The notes under the pieces: model-generated | Database searches by the model: none | Told to the model about the DNA's origin: nothing | Seen by the model: only the letters and a program-made list of their open reading frames with translations | Position numbers and translations under genes: made by a program | Assembly (NCBI GenBank): GCA_947247005.1 | Contig: OX365952.1 | Location: 47,968,722 to 48,032,721, forward strand | Direction: 5' to 3' | Length of the DNA stretch: 64,000 nt | Source: Spisula solida | Lineage: Eukaryota; Mollusca; Bivalvia; Venerida; Mactridae | Shown: in pieces, positions 44,070 through 56,400 of the stretch | How positions within the stretch are numbered: position 1 is the first letter of the stretch | How the letters are laid out: every line of letters starts with the position of its first letter

Positions 44070-45608
44070 ATGGAAGTATTAGGATTAATAGACGTTCCGT
44101 GGTGGATTATGGGACCTTTCTCACTTGTGTTCGCCTTTATTGGATATTGCGTGTACTATCAGACTTCTCTGAAACGTCGTGGAATACCTGGGCCAACACC
44201 AGCCTGGTTAATGGGTAATATGAAGGACATAATAGCTGAAGGCATGCATATGTTTGATAGGAAATGTTCAGAGAAGTATGGATCCTACTTTTCGTGCTAT
44301 TTGGGCAATTACCCAATAATCATGGTTTGTGATCCTGAAATGGTTCATGAGATTGCAATAACAAAGTTTTCTAACTTTTATAATCGAGGAGATACAATTG
44401 TAGTGACAAACAGTTGGAACAAATCCGTGAACAATGCTAAAGGGTCTTCGTGGAAGTACCTTAGATCCATTATACAACCTGCTTTCAGTACGCTGAAAAT
44501 GAAATCCATGTCTCCGATAATTCGTAAATCTATAAATGAACTATCGACGACTTTAGATGAACATGTTGGTCAGGAGATTGACATGTTTGAACGATATAGC
44601 GCTTTAACGATGGACGTTATTTGTACTAGTGCGTTTGGCATCGAAGTGAGTTCTCAAACAAATAAAGATGACCCTTTCGTACGAAATGCGGCTAAAGTTC
44701 TTGGTGGTAGTCTAACAAATTGGGTATTAATGCTGCATTTCATTTTCCCGACTCATTTTATTAGAAACATAGTTACACGTATTGCAGGAGATTTTATTGA
44801 CAAATCTGCTATGGAATTCTTGACGCAGACAGTGAAAAAAGCCATTGACATGCGTCTTAACCATTCATCTATAGAATATAACGACCTACTGAAATGCATG
44901 ATGGACACACAAAGGAACACAGGTGAGAATAGTGGTGTATCGGTAAACAAGACATTTGAAGAAATGAAGAAAGAAGGAATGAGTGAAGAGGATATAGTGA
45001 TGAATGGAATTATTTTCCTGGCGGCTGGTTTTGATACCACCTCGACTGTATTGTCCTGGGTGACGTATAATCTAGCACTACATCCTGAATACCAAGAACG
45101 CTTGTATGAAGAGATAAAGCAACGCGTTGGAACAAAAAGCAGAGAAGTGACATTCGACGAAATCATGAACATGGAGTTTCTAGAAATGTTTATTCAGGAA
45201 ACGTTGCGCTTATATCCCGCAGCAGCTCGATTCAATCGCCAACCAACGTGCGACATAGAAATTAAAGGACTAAAACTGAAAAAAGGTGATGACATTACAA
45301 TAGGAGTCCATGGTATACACAGAAATCCGCTGTATTGGCCAAACCCCGACATATTTGACCCCGAAAGGTTTTCAGCAGAGAACAAACCCAACATAGTTCC
45401 GTTCAGCCACATTCCTTTCGGCGCTGGTCCCAGAAATTGTGTCGGTATGAAGCTTGCTTTGGTTGAAGTGAAAATGGTGATCGTGCATCTACTACAACGT
45501 ATGCGCGTTGTCAAATCATCCAAATTTAAAGTCCCCCCTTCTGTTGACTGTCAAACCGGTATTCTAAGACCGGTTGGGGGTATGTGGGTTAAGCTGGAGC
45601 GTCGATAG
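44070..45608 (+). CDS. Cytochrome P450, CYP3-clan-like, intronless
   Basis: A single open frame of 512 residues, the usual P450 length. The N-terminus has a membrane anchor (about residues 8-28, rich in W, F, I, V), followed by a basic KRR and the Pro-rich hinge PGPTPAWLMGN. All family motifs are present: AAGFDTTS in helix I (about 317-324), ETLRL (E377, R380) of the K helix, PERF at 431-434, and the haem loop FGAGPRNCVG with the axial Cys at about 457. The sequence resembles CYP3/CYP5-type enzymes, endoplasmic-reticulum monooxygenases for lipophilic substrates. The substrate is unknown. No intron interrupts it, which is unusual for the clan. ATG 44070 is chosen because it gives the full anchor. 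A possible polyadenylation signal, aataaa, lies at 46262. Confidence 0.95.
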   Translation: MEVLGLIDVPWWIMGPFSLVFAFIGYCVYYQTSLKRRGIPGPTPAWLMGNMKDIIAEGMHMFDRKCSEKYGSYFSCYLGNYPIIMVCDPEMVHEIAITKFSNFYNRGDTIVVTNSWNKSVNNAKGSSWKYLRSIIQPAFSTLKMKSMSPIIRKSINELSTTLDEHVGQEIDMFERYSALTMDVICTSAFGIEVSSQTNKDDPFVRNAAKVLGGSLTNWVLMLHFIFPTHFIRNIVTRIAGDFIDKSAMEFLTQTVKKAIDMRLNHSSIEYNDLLKCMMDTQRNTGENSGVSVNKTFEEMKKEGMSEEDIVMNGIIFLAAGFDTTSTVLSWVTYNLALHPEYQERLYEEIKQRVGTKSREVTFDEIMNMEFLEMFIQETLRLYPAAARFNRQPTCDIEIKGLKLKKGDDITIGVHGIHRNPLYWPNPDIFDPERFSAENKPNIVPFSHIPFGAGPRNCVGMKLALVEVKMVIVHLLQRMRVVKSSKFKVPPSVDCQTGILRPVGGMWVKLERR

Positions 45609-46871
45609 GTTTTTACTGTTTCACCAAAATGTATCCATAGGATAGTTTCATTTACAAGCCCTGCATATTTTATTTCAACTTGCGTAATATAAGTGGTCGG
45701 TACGGATACGTGGTTACGTGAAATGTGATTGTACTTCTGTTATATCACATATAAACAACCGGCAGTCATGAACTCAGAAACATCGATCTAAAAATGAAAT
45801 GCCTGAAATATAACTTATGATACGTTCAATGATAGATAAACTGATTGTTTTATGTAGTAAAACACATCTAGACCAGATTGCAAGCGTTTCCCGGTCCGAT
45901 GATGCGTTAAATAGTGGGTTCTTGTTGAGCCTGAAAAAAGCGTTTCCTACCTGTCTCTTATATATTATATAGTAATGACGGGATGATGGGGGAATTTCAA
46001 AACTCTGTATTTTGTGATATAATTTCTTAGGCCTGTGGTTATATCCAGGCGTATCTACCTCTTTCAGTTAAAGTTTATATACTGTACATAGTCTAACATG
46101 CGAGTCACAAACTCTGTTTAGACCGTTTTTCAATGATATTGAACCTGTTAAAACAGACAACACTTTAACATAGACCACTTTCCATGTTAGAAACCGATTA
46201 ATATGTGAGATATTTATTTGCATGTGGAAGAAACATAAATGTGTCGAAACTTTATTCCAGAAATAAAACATTATTGTAGCGAGTGAGTTAGTTCATGATT
46301 TGTTTAAATATCAATTTAAACCGATTTATGAAACTCATTGAATCAAATTGTCCTATATTTTGACATACTATCACAGTGTTGATATAGTGAAACTAGCCGG
46401 TTTCGGTCAATTCCATTCTTTAAGTGAGTGTCCGAATATAGGGAGAATAGGTCAAATGCGCACTTCATTTTTTATGGTTATCTACACACAGGTATCTGTA
46501 TCATTGAATAAGAGTAAAAAAACAAACTATTAAGCTTATAATGAATGTATAAATTTGACATTATTTTTTTAAAATTTGTTCTTAATTAATGAAACAGCAC
46601 GCATGTAACATGCGTGGATACAGTTACCTGTGTATCTACATGGATTCATCCAAACAGTTTGTACGTGAAATACATTGACAATTTATTCACAGGCGTGTTA
46701 TCAATAGTTTAACTACACCTGAACGCCTCAATTTGATAATATGTCATATCCATTGAACTCATTTAAACTAATGTTCGTTTTGATCAGATCTTGGACATAT
46801 TGGTTTAACACTAACTGAACAGTCGTGTGTTCAGGGAAAGCAATTGACGTAAATAATCACGATATTTCGCT
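45609..46871. other. 3' flank of the P450 gene
   Basis: AT-rich with no further exon. aataaa at 46262-46267 would give a 3' untranslated region of about 0.65 kb. The rest to 46871 shows nothing recognised. Confidence 0.35.
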
Positions 46872-47127
46872 GGCTTAGAATTAGAAGGTCGTAAGTACTA
46901 GGCCGTAAGTACTTACGATCGTAGGCTTATAAGACATATGCATGTTTGAAATCTGCATCTCAAGGCTTTTTATGAGCCTAATTTCATTAAAATCGAAAAG
47001 GGTCATATTGACCAAACTGAAGTTTATAAAACTTGTTTTTCCATAAGTGAAATGCAGTTTTCAGACCCTTTTTAACTTGTTTTCCCAAAATATTGATGTT
47101 GATCTTATGACCTTCTAATTCTAAACC
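46872..47127. mobile_element. 256-bp MITE with ggcttagaattagaaggtc ends
   Basis: Left ggcttagaattagaaggtcg and right gaccttctaattctaaacc are complementary with two mismatches over 24 bp. The interior has no frame. Just inside the left end, a second small palindrome, cgtaagtacttacg, is present. Confidence 0.75.
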
Positions 47128-50100
47128 AACGTTTTGTCGCTCAAAATAATCCGTCATTGAACGTGTAAAACCCCACTTTTTGCGTTCTCAGTTAGAAACT
47201 TGTACGGACTCGCGGGTTTTACTATTTGCCTATGTCCTTTTGGTACGATACTCCAATTTATGCTCACCACTTCGGTATAAGGTAAGCCAAAACTCTTTCT
47301 CGTGTCAAACCTGTTTTTAAACATAGAGTTCAACGAATATTAAGTACGAAATGTGATGAAACATATCGTCACATAATCCTTCGTTGAACGCAGGGCTGTT
47401 GAAAGTATTTGCCTGCGGCCCTGCAGTACGTTTCTGCATGGCTGATTTACAAAATACCATTTCGTCGTACTGAAAAGGTACACGCTGAAACTAATATGAA
47501 CTAAGGCATTGCCTAAAACATGTGATCCATTCATACAAACATAATACATTATTAAAGTTATTAAGTGTGTACTGTAAATGGAGAAAATGTGTTATTTTTC
47601 AAATGCTGCAACCAAAGTAAATGTCATGAATTGATACCCCCCCCCCTTACAGGTTATACAGGTTACAAGCATCATCACAATCCAATTTTACTTTAGTACA
47701 TCAAGGGCAATAAATCTAAAACCATTGATTTACCAATATGTTAATGGGATGAAAACCATGTATAAACATAACGATTCACACACTGTCCACATCCATTTCC
47801 ATGTCATCCTCATACATCAGTGGTTAGTCAAGTTCGGACGAAGAATACTCTGGTGAACGAGAATGTTTGCATGTATGCCACAGACCACAACACATGATTT
47901 ACAGCGCCAAATGAAGTGTAATTCCCTCTTCATTTCTAGTTACCAATTAATTTTCTTTAAGCTTTAAATGATGAATTTTACGGACTCACATTATCAATGT
48001 TTACTTGGTATTTGCCCATCCGAGAAGCCGAGACTAATAACCAACAAGAGCAACGCCTCGAGTGTTGGACTGTCGACTTTCTCGTACTTGATAGTATGCT
48101 TGCTCATATGTGAGTGAAATTTTAGAGTAACAAGGGCAGATAACTCATAAAGTTGGTATATGTAAAGGGTTACCACCCTTGTAAGTATGGACTCTCCCTG
48201 TAAGGGTGAATAACTGTTTTGAGTTTCAAGTGGATACCTTTGATACTCTTAGAGAAATAGGCATTGTTGTGTAAAAGTTCTAAGTTAGAAAAGGGGGTTT
48301 ACTCTTATAATTTGCTTGATAGATTAGTTTCCTCTTGTCAGTAGATGTAGGACAGTAGGTCATCACATTACACAAGTGTATTGACTTTCAAGTTGAAAGC
48401 TTTTATAGTGTTTGAGAAAATTCAGTAAATGTGTTAAATTTGCCACTATTTCTATATACTAAGTTAAAACAAGGGCAGATAACTCCATAAATATAGATCA
48501 CAGAGTTACCAGCCTTGTCGGTATGGACTACCCTTGTGATGGTTAATAACTACGTTGAGTTGTAAGTAGATGCCAGTGATAAAATGACTCTGACAATAAA
48601 CTTAACCAACGCACAAGCAGACGCACACGATCCCGTCACAATAGCTCGACGTTTTTTCTTCGAAAAGTCGAGCTAATAATGGTATGATGTAAATTATATT
48701 CATTATTAGCAATACAAACGCATGAATTGATATTTCGACGCTATAATAGCGTTTATGCATGTTTTTCATCTATATATAGGAGCCTTCGCCCAAACAGGCC
48801 TGGTAATTAATAAATCAAGGGCTATAACTCTTAACGAAAATTGACCAATAAAATGGTTTAAGTGCATCATCCCAGTTATCAGCATGAGCGTTAATATTCA
48901 TTTCTAATTATATGAAATTCTGCCAGCTAGTTACAAAGAAATGATTGCAATAAACAGGCTAATGGAATGTTTCAATAAATCAAGGACAATAACTCTAAGC
49001 AAAATTGACCAACTTAAAAACATGACGGGCATCTTCACTTAAATATTTTAATGGCTGTCTATGGACATAGCATGTTCTTTTTTAAAGTGGAAGCTGTATT
49101 GCCAGTCGACACGCGCATTACCCCACCAGCCGGTAGCAAAAGTTAAGTGTTACATAAGTTAAGTGAGTCACAATGTTAACTATTGACTATTGTAGATATA
49201 ATTCAAGAACAGCGTCAAATACCACTGCACTTCTCGATATTGACTTTACGGGATAAAACCCTTTTCCGGATTCCAGAATTTTACTGTCATGGGGCCAGCC
49301 AATAGGCAGCAAATAGCAAGAGTGTATTTATAAAATATTCTTTTATCAAATTTTAAACGTGAAAAACATATACTGTCGATACATCAATATCGCTTCCTAT
49401 CAATGACAGCTCTAACGACGGTAGTGTTACAGATCATCACACCGGTGGTCACACGGCAGCTAAACACTGTCATGTACATGTAGTCACAGCAAAGCGACGG
49501 ATGAACACTGACCAACACGACAGAAACTTTGTTTAATGCAGATCGACCAACACTGACCTTAACGGTGTATTCTTTGAATGGTCTTGGGACAACTGTACTT
49601 ATTCTGTCTTATAGTGTTTATACATGCACAGTCATATTGTTTTTGTCGACGAGTTTAATAAGCCTCGTATGTAATGAGCACGAATGTAAGATTCTATTTA
49701 TCACATTACCCAAAAAAATGCACATTATTGTTCAAAAGGATGATGTACGCTGCATTTGTTTCAGCCAAAATTCAGCGGAACAATGGGCGCGACGTTTTGC
49801 GACGTTGATTTTATCCTGACGTCATTGACGGATCAATGCATTGATTGGCCAACGTCACGTAAAGCTAATTTAAATATTTATTGCACAGTCTGGGAGTGCC
49901 GAAACGATATTTACGGCACGGCTTTACGGTAGTCCAAAAATCTAGACGTGATGAATACTGAGTTACTTTGATGATTGGCAGATCGGTTTGAAAACGAAAG
50001 TCCAAATGTTAAAAAACAAACCGAAAGTCATATTTGTAGGACTGGGCTTTACGGCACTCCTGGACCACAGGTTATGTGATTTATAAGTGAAAATCCAAAA

Positions 50101-51794
50101 TCATTAAATGGGACTTGAAATTAAAACCATGATTAATGATATCGCAGGGCCAATATCCACCAAGGATGTTTTTGTTTGTTATAATTCGAGCGTTTTTCTT
50201 CCAAAACAATAATAAAAGATATTCTGATCAATTCTCATGCTATTGACACAACAGCAATAGACAGTGTTGTCCTCCAGTATTAGTAACATGGTCATCTTCT
50301 ACAGAATAATTGTTGATTATAAATTCACCATAAATGGTTGGTTGGTTGAAAATAAATATTTTTAAAAATTGTTGACAATAATTTGGGTACGAACCAATTC
50401 GGATCCGCTTCGTGTATGATGAAAATCAGCATCGAAAGTTGAGTTCATTGTATAAATACGTTAATTATGTGTAAAAAAGGAGCTATTTTACCGATCTTAA
50501 GCTTCCGGCGTTCTGCGTTCAGTTTTCTGTGCATTCCAAAATGGCGGTCAAAATTTCTTTTGCAACCTGGAATTTTTATCTCACCTTCATTAATTTTTTT
50601 TGCGGACTGGGGTGTTTCGTAATCTTATGGAATATTCTAAAAAATCATTAAAACATAAAATATAATTTATGAGCAACAAATTTGTTGACATTAGTGAAAT
50701 CGAAATGAGTACCCGTTTCCCGCCATAACTAGTACACACAAATCTCAGCAATCGGAACGGTCCGTACGGCATTAATCGCTTCCTGACGTCGCCAGATAAA
50801 ATACCTCGGATGTACGTAGGCGCTTCACAATGTAAGATTTTTGCTCATAATTCTACGCTGCAGGAAATAAACCGCGGAGTGATTACCAAAATGGCTGACT
50901 TTGGTAGCGTCTGCAATAAGCCATTACAAGATTGTGGAAGTGTGGCGTGTTTCGTTTGATTTAAAAGAAGAACAGAACATATGTTTGTACAATATGTATC
51001 GTTACATCGAACTGTTGACGTCTTACCAACTGACGATGGCAATTTGGGCTTAATTTTCCAGCTTTTTCAGGTGACTATGGGAAACAAAAGTGGGTGGGGG
51101 ATGGTAATTAAACCTTTCTTAAGGTATAGCGAACAGACTTATACCACATGTATGCTATCACTTACGCATAACACCAACCACCCGTGTGGAATAGTTTGTT
51201 ACTCGTCGTAATGAAAACTCATGTAGCATGATACAGCTGCCAGGCTCCAGGGTCATGGTTGTCTATTTGCAATGGTGTTTTAACTGTAAAACCAGTCCGG
51301 AGTATAAATAGGCCTACTGGGAAAACAGGGTTTACTAAATAACTGCTATTTCAATGACATAATATTATGCGTGGATCAAGAGTGTGAGACCTGGTCTGGA
51401 TCCCTTGGAATTTTGGAAGAAAAGTGGTTATCTTTACAATGATTTAGTGAAAGTTGTGATACTGTGGTCAGTGCACTGGATCAGGGTTCCATTCTTGGTC
51501 ATGCGCATGTGAAAAATAAAATAATGTTGATTTTCTTCCACATGCGGAGCTGTTGCTGGATTCTTGTGGAATGGCAAGTTAGTACTGGTTACAGTGGTTT
51601 AAGGATACAGAACAGGAAAACTGGCTACATGTAGGTGAATCGGTCACAGTACTGTACTTTCAGCTGAATTTATTTATCACATTTTGGCTATTTCTAATTA
51701 GCCAATTTCTCAAAATGCGGGCTAATATCAATGACACTTTTCGGCACGGGGGCCCATAACTTATGTTATAGAGAATCAAAGGCATTACCACATA
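47128..51794. other. Intergenic, repeat fragments only
   Basis: At 48128-48250 and 48476-48565 two diverged copies of acaagggcagataactc-type repeat occur. A small hairpin lies at 48641-48675 (agctcgac ... gtcgagct), the likely end of that element. Open frames near 49529 and 50981 have no support. Around 50500-51050 there are aaaatggcgg and aaaatggctg motifs, as in promoters with YY1-like sites. Confidence 0.4.
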
Positions 51795-52145
51795 CCAATA
51801 CCACATGGTTTTTTACTACAGTTCCAAGTAAAAATGTGTAAACATTGGAACGCAATTGTAGCCATAAGTATTTTATTTCTTCATCTATTTCTATGAAATA
51901 TACGCCTACATTTTGTTCAATACCCTGTGAATGCATGGAACATGTAGGTTTCACAGGGTAATGGAAGAATCTTTAAAGGTGCTGAAAAAGATATTATCTT
52001 TCATGGAAAGCAAATAATGTCCCCCTTAGTGTGTTGTATATTTTATAGAAATCGACAAAGAAACAAAATACTTATGGCTATTTTATTTTCCAATGTTTAC
52101 AAATTTCTTCTTGTAACTGTAGCCAAAAGTCACATGGTATTGCTA
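51795..52145. repeat. Imperfect inverted repeat, arms about 110 bp
   Basis: The reverse complement of 51795-51905 matches 52040-52145 at about 80 percent, including aaaatacttatggct and ccaatgtttaca. The spacer is about 130 bp. Open frames on opposite strands translate to similar peptides (SNVYTFLLGTVV and SNVYKFLLVTVA), a consequence of the repeat. Confidence 0.6.
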
Positions 52146-52280
52146 CACTTTTATAATGATTATTATAATACTTCCAACTTTACAGCCAGGTGGTATATTC
52201 AGAGTACATACTGAATGGTGAACCTGACTCCTGAGTGACATTACCAGTTTTACTGATAAATTGACTGTTGTCCTTTTCAG

Positions 52281-55200
52281 CTCAACTTGCTTGTTATGAA
52301 AGTATGAGGACAGGCATGATTGAACCAATTTATTTGGCCCTATTAACATAATCTATGGTGGACTGGTCACTACAGTACATGGACTGCTGATGTTTTTCAC
52401 ACACTATGAATACTGTCCAGGTAAATATTTTTTACACTTTCAGCTGCATTTGTTTATCTTCATGTACTGTATGGTACATGTATTTTAAATAAACAATTAA
52501 CTTATGCTTCAGTTTAGAATATGAGCACAATAATTTGAATAAGTCGCACAATATCTGATTCAGATAGTGCTCAGATTGTAATTTTTGGTTTTTAATTATC
52601 TGTTCCTGTGGTCTATGATATTATTTATTATAATCATATAAGTTTGTATTTATATCATCTATATATAATGAAGCGGTGTGTGCTTTGTTTGCGATTTCGT
52701 TGTGGAGAGGGGTTCTTGTAGATTTGTTGTAGCCTCTTCCTGCAGAATGTTATTAAGTGTCAGTCTGTGTTTGACAATTCCAAGTGTTGGTTGACAATAT
52801 TATATAAATTCAAAATTGATCACAGAGTTTCAAGTTCTTTCAATATATATTTCATTCATAAAATATAATTTGTCCTCAGAGTTCAAATAATAAAGTGTAA
52901 CACACAGTTATAAAAGTCACAAAGTACGGATATATGATTTAGTAATATTTTCCTTTAATTTAACACAAAGTTGTTTTAACAAAGAGATCTAGTTTCTAAC
53001 TGATAAAAAGAATATTTAGTTTTTATCTGTTCAGAATTATAATTTAATTTAATTGGTCCATATGGTTGATTGGATTTTGTATTTGACCAATCAAACATCC
53101 ATACGGTTGATTGCATTTTGTATCAAACATGGGATGCCAAAAGTTACCTAGTCGCAGGCATTAACTTAAAATTTTCTCTGAAACTTACAATTATAAAATT
53201 TAATATTTTTACTTTTGGCAATTTCTATTGTTTTTCAATACAAAGCCTACTGGTCAAACTTTGACACTTGAAGGTAATTTAGTAGACAAAATGTCTATAC
53301 CAGACCATCAGATATTATTAAACACAATACCTGATGTATTCTTTTTGAAACAATTCATTATGGCTGACAGTCTCTAACTGACCTGATTGATTTCTAGAAA
53401 TATTGTATCAAACTTAGCTTAATTTTATAAACGTTTAAGTATATTAAGAAGTTTGAAACATTTGTTATTTCAAACTATAAAATTCATATTCCTGAAGAAA
53501 CAATAATCATTTTGATATTAAATATGTAAGTGTATTATGAAAATTAAATAAATGAGTACTTTATTGTTTAAAGTTGGATTTCAGTAAACAATACCACAAT
53601 CATAAAATATATATTATATTAATATATTTATCAAAACTAATATATCACTCCAGCTCTTCCATGTTGGAGCTGTGATCTCCCTCTATGAAGAATATATCAC
53701 TAATTTAAATGTTTGTGGTAGGGCAATTTCTAATTAATTCTGCCAGCAGCATGTAAGCTGAAATTACAATTCACACTTATACTGGGTTTTTTTTCAGGTC
53801 AGTTATAGAAGTCATGTGTGGCAACCAGTGATGCTATGTAGAAGTGGCAGTTAGTCATAGAACTTCTGATGCAGATTCCAGGTTAGATTTGCTAAAATGA
53901 AATGTTCACCATATTATTTTAGTATTCCATAATTTTGGACCAGAGTATGCAAGAAATTTTCTGCAGAATTCTAGTCTAGATTTCAGAATGTAGTGAGTAT
54001 TGTTTGAATGAGATCTTAAGGATTCATTATTAGTTTTGCAAATAACTGGGGCATGTACTCAGGAAATAGATTATTAAACACAGCTTTTTTGTACAAGATA
54101 GGTCTTGTGTTTCCATCCATTTTAGCTCAATGAATAAAGTTTGAGCTGGTGCATCATGAAGCTTGTCTAGAATTATTCTAGCTGCTCTTTTCTGGAATTT
54201 ATGCAACTTATTTGATAAATTATCACCTCAATTGTCACAGATAGTGCAACAATAATCAAGGTGTAGCTAGATATAAGCAACTCATTGATATCTTGAAGTT
54301 GAAGTTGATGTCTTGAGAAAGATGTATACATGTACATACTTATTTATTAATTACAGATGGTGTAATTTAAGATTTACAATGTCTATTTTCTATGTAAGAC
54401 ATCATCTTACATGAGCTACTGTTTGTATAAAGTGGATCACTTTTTATTATATATTTGAAAAAATACGGTAGTCAAAATGCTGTTTGTTTTATTTACAGGC
54501 TTTGTTCACATTATGATTTAAAGAAGCTATATTGTCACAGTGCACCATCTTGAAGACCTGGAAATCTAACTTGACCATACCCTACTCACAATGGAAATTG
54601 AAAACCATTCTTCGATAAAACATTTAAATTACTGAAAGGTATAATTCATTTGGAGCAACTACTTATTCTTATATCTATTAACCCTGTGCTCCATGGAGAC
54701 TCATAGATGGTGAATTTCCATGCACATTTTTATGCATGGGCCTCTTTGTGCAAAATGCATGCAATTTATATCTATAATTTTTAATATCATTCCTTGAGAT
54801 AGTAAACATAACCATTTTATAATGAAAATAAGTGGACAGAGTTTCTATGGAGTAAAGGGTTAATGTTCATATGATCATAATTAACTATTTGAGATGAAAC
54901 AAAGCAGTATATTTTTCTTTTAGATGAGCAGCTTGATAGTATGGTATAATTTTATAAGTATACTTATTTATCATTGTAGTAATTAATTTAAATTTACTTT
55001 TTTTCAAACAAACCATTAATTTTTTATGCCTAATTCTTTATATATATAATTGATACTTTTATGATGTATGTTATAAATGTTTTACTAATATTACGTTTGA
55101 TATTTCAGGTCACGTCAGTATTTCAGCCGTTAGTTTCTTCAGCAGACCCTGGCTTTGTAACAGTTTGAAGATCTAATTGAAGAGAAGACTATAAACTGAA

Positions 55201-55800
55201 AGAATCCAGCTTACTTGTTCCTCATTATCTTGGTCAAGCGTTGATATTTTGATGTAAAAGTTTGAATATAGGATCAGATTGAATAGTTTCTGGCAGAGTT
55301 GTGCCCCTTTGACTTTGAACATTTCTAATAATGGGTGATTTCTGATCATTATCTCATTCAGGCATTGATAGTTTGATTTGAAATTTGGAATATTGGTACA
55401 TCATGAAAATATGCATGCCATTTTCTAAATTGGTTCTGGGCAAAAAATTATTGGAAAACATACGGCCCATCAAGTTACTTCCTTGCCAACTGGGACAAGT
55501 GTGTCAATCAGAAACATCTAGTTAATCAAGCTTGCCACAATGTTTGTCTAGATGAAATCAAAGTATATTTTGAATATGGGTCATCTGAAGTAAAAAAACA
55601 GGTCATAGAAAAACATCATCTATGCAATAGAGGCGTTTTGCACTGGACTGTCGTGATTCTTGGTTAGAATGTTTTTTAATGAAATCTAGGATGCTTTTTA
55701 ATATGGGTTTATGTATAAGGTCTCGTGGCTCTCTTGTTTAAGTATTTGATTTATAAATGTGTTATTTTGTTTACATGTGTTTTCTTGGAAAAATAAAATG
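52281..55800 (+). ncRNA. Possible spliced long non-coding RNA
   Basis: Four segments are bounded by good splice signals: 52281-52420 (cttttcag / gtccag|gtaaat), 53798-53881 (ttttttcag / ttccag|gttaga), 54499-54638 (atttacag / gaaag|gtataa) and a last one from 55109 (atatttcag) to an aataaa at 55792. None keeps a reading frame. The pattern suggests a non-coding transcript, but chance AG/GT pairs are possible and no first exon was fixed. Confidence 0.25.
53890..54310 (-). pseudogene. Decayed LINE fragment (post-RT region)
   Basis: Read on the minus strand in shifting frames: HLDYCCTICDN, LNKLHKFQKRAARIILDK-like text, APAQTLFIELKW, then KAVFNNLFPEYMPQLF and FCRKFLAYSGPKLWNT. These match the stretch after the RT core in CR1/L2-like or similar non-LTR elements. 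There are several stops and frameshifts. It is old and inactive. It overlaps the putative lncRNA on the other strand. Confidence 0.6.
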
Positions 55801-55841
55801 TTGGTCATGAAAACATTTCTTTTGATACAGTATAGCATTTT

Positions 55842-56230
55842 AACTCACATGTTACAAAGTGACAAGATGAGCTTTTGTGATTAGTCATTGTCCCTCATCA
55901 AACTGTTCCTGAAATTTCGCTTGTGACACACTCGAGAATACAACTTTAGCCTTATAATTAAACTTGGTCACAATGATAATCGTTGGGCCAAGGTAAATAT
56001 TTGGTCAACTTGGGTAAAACATTAGGTCATTATGTTTAATCCTAGAAAAACCTTAAGTATGCATTAGAGGCTGCATTTTGCTTGGGATTTCCTTTAATTT
56101 TGGTCATATGAAAACACTTGCACCCCAGTCTATTTGTGCATATTGTCGCCACAAGTTCGATAGGATAATTTAGGAGTTATTGCCCTTTGATTTTTATACT
56201 TATTAGTTTTATCTTTGCTATTTCTCTGCT
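55842..56230 (+). repeat. Copy of the agctcacctgtc-type repeat, truncated
   Basis: aactcacatgttacaaagtg and acaagatgagcttttgtgat start the element; aaacttggtcacaatgataa and gtaaaacattaggtcat follow. It runs into the tandem array at 56430 through a stretch with accattggtcagatttcaac. Confidence 0.5.
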
Positions 56231-56400
56231 ACCATTGGTCAGATTTCAACCAAACTTTGCATGACTTACAAATACCAAGTCTTATTGCGCATATTATTGG
56301 CACACCATTGTTGGACCATTGTATTGGAGTTATCACTCTTTATTTTTTATACTTATGGGTTTTTATACTTAATGTTTTGTCTGCACTATTTCTCTGTAAC

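Noticed and set aside
49529..49819. A 96-codon open frame with a hydrophobic segment
   Set aside because: It opens with TTG, has no splice context or recognised family, and lies in intergenic repeat-rich DNA.
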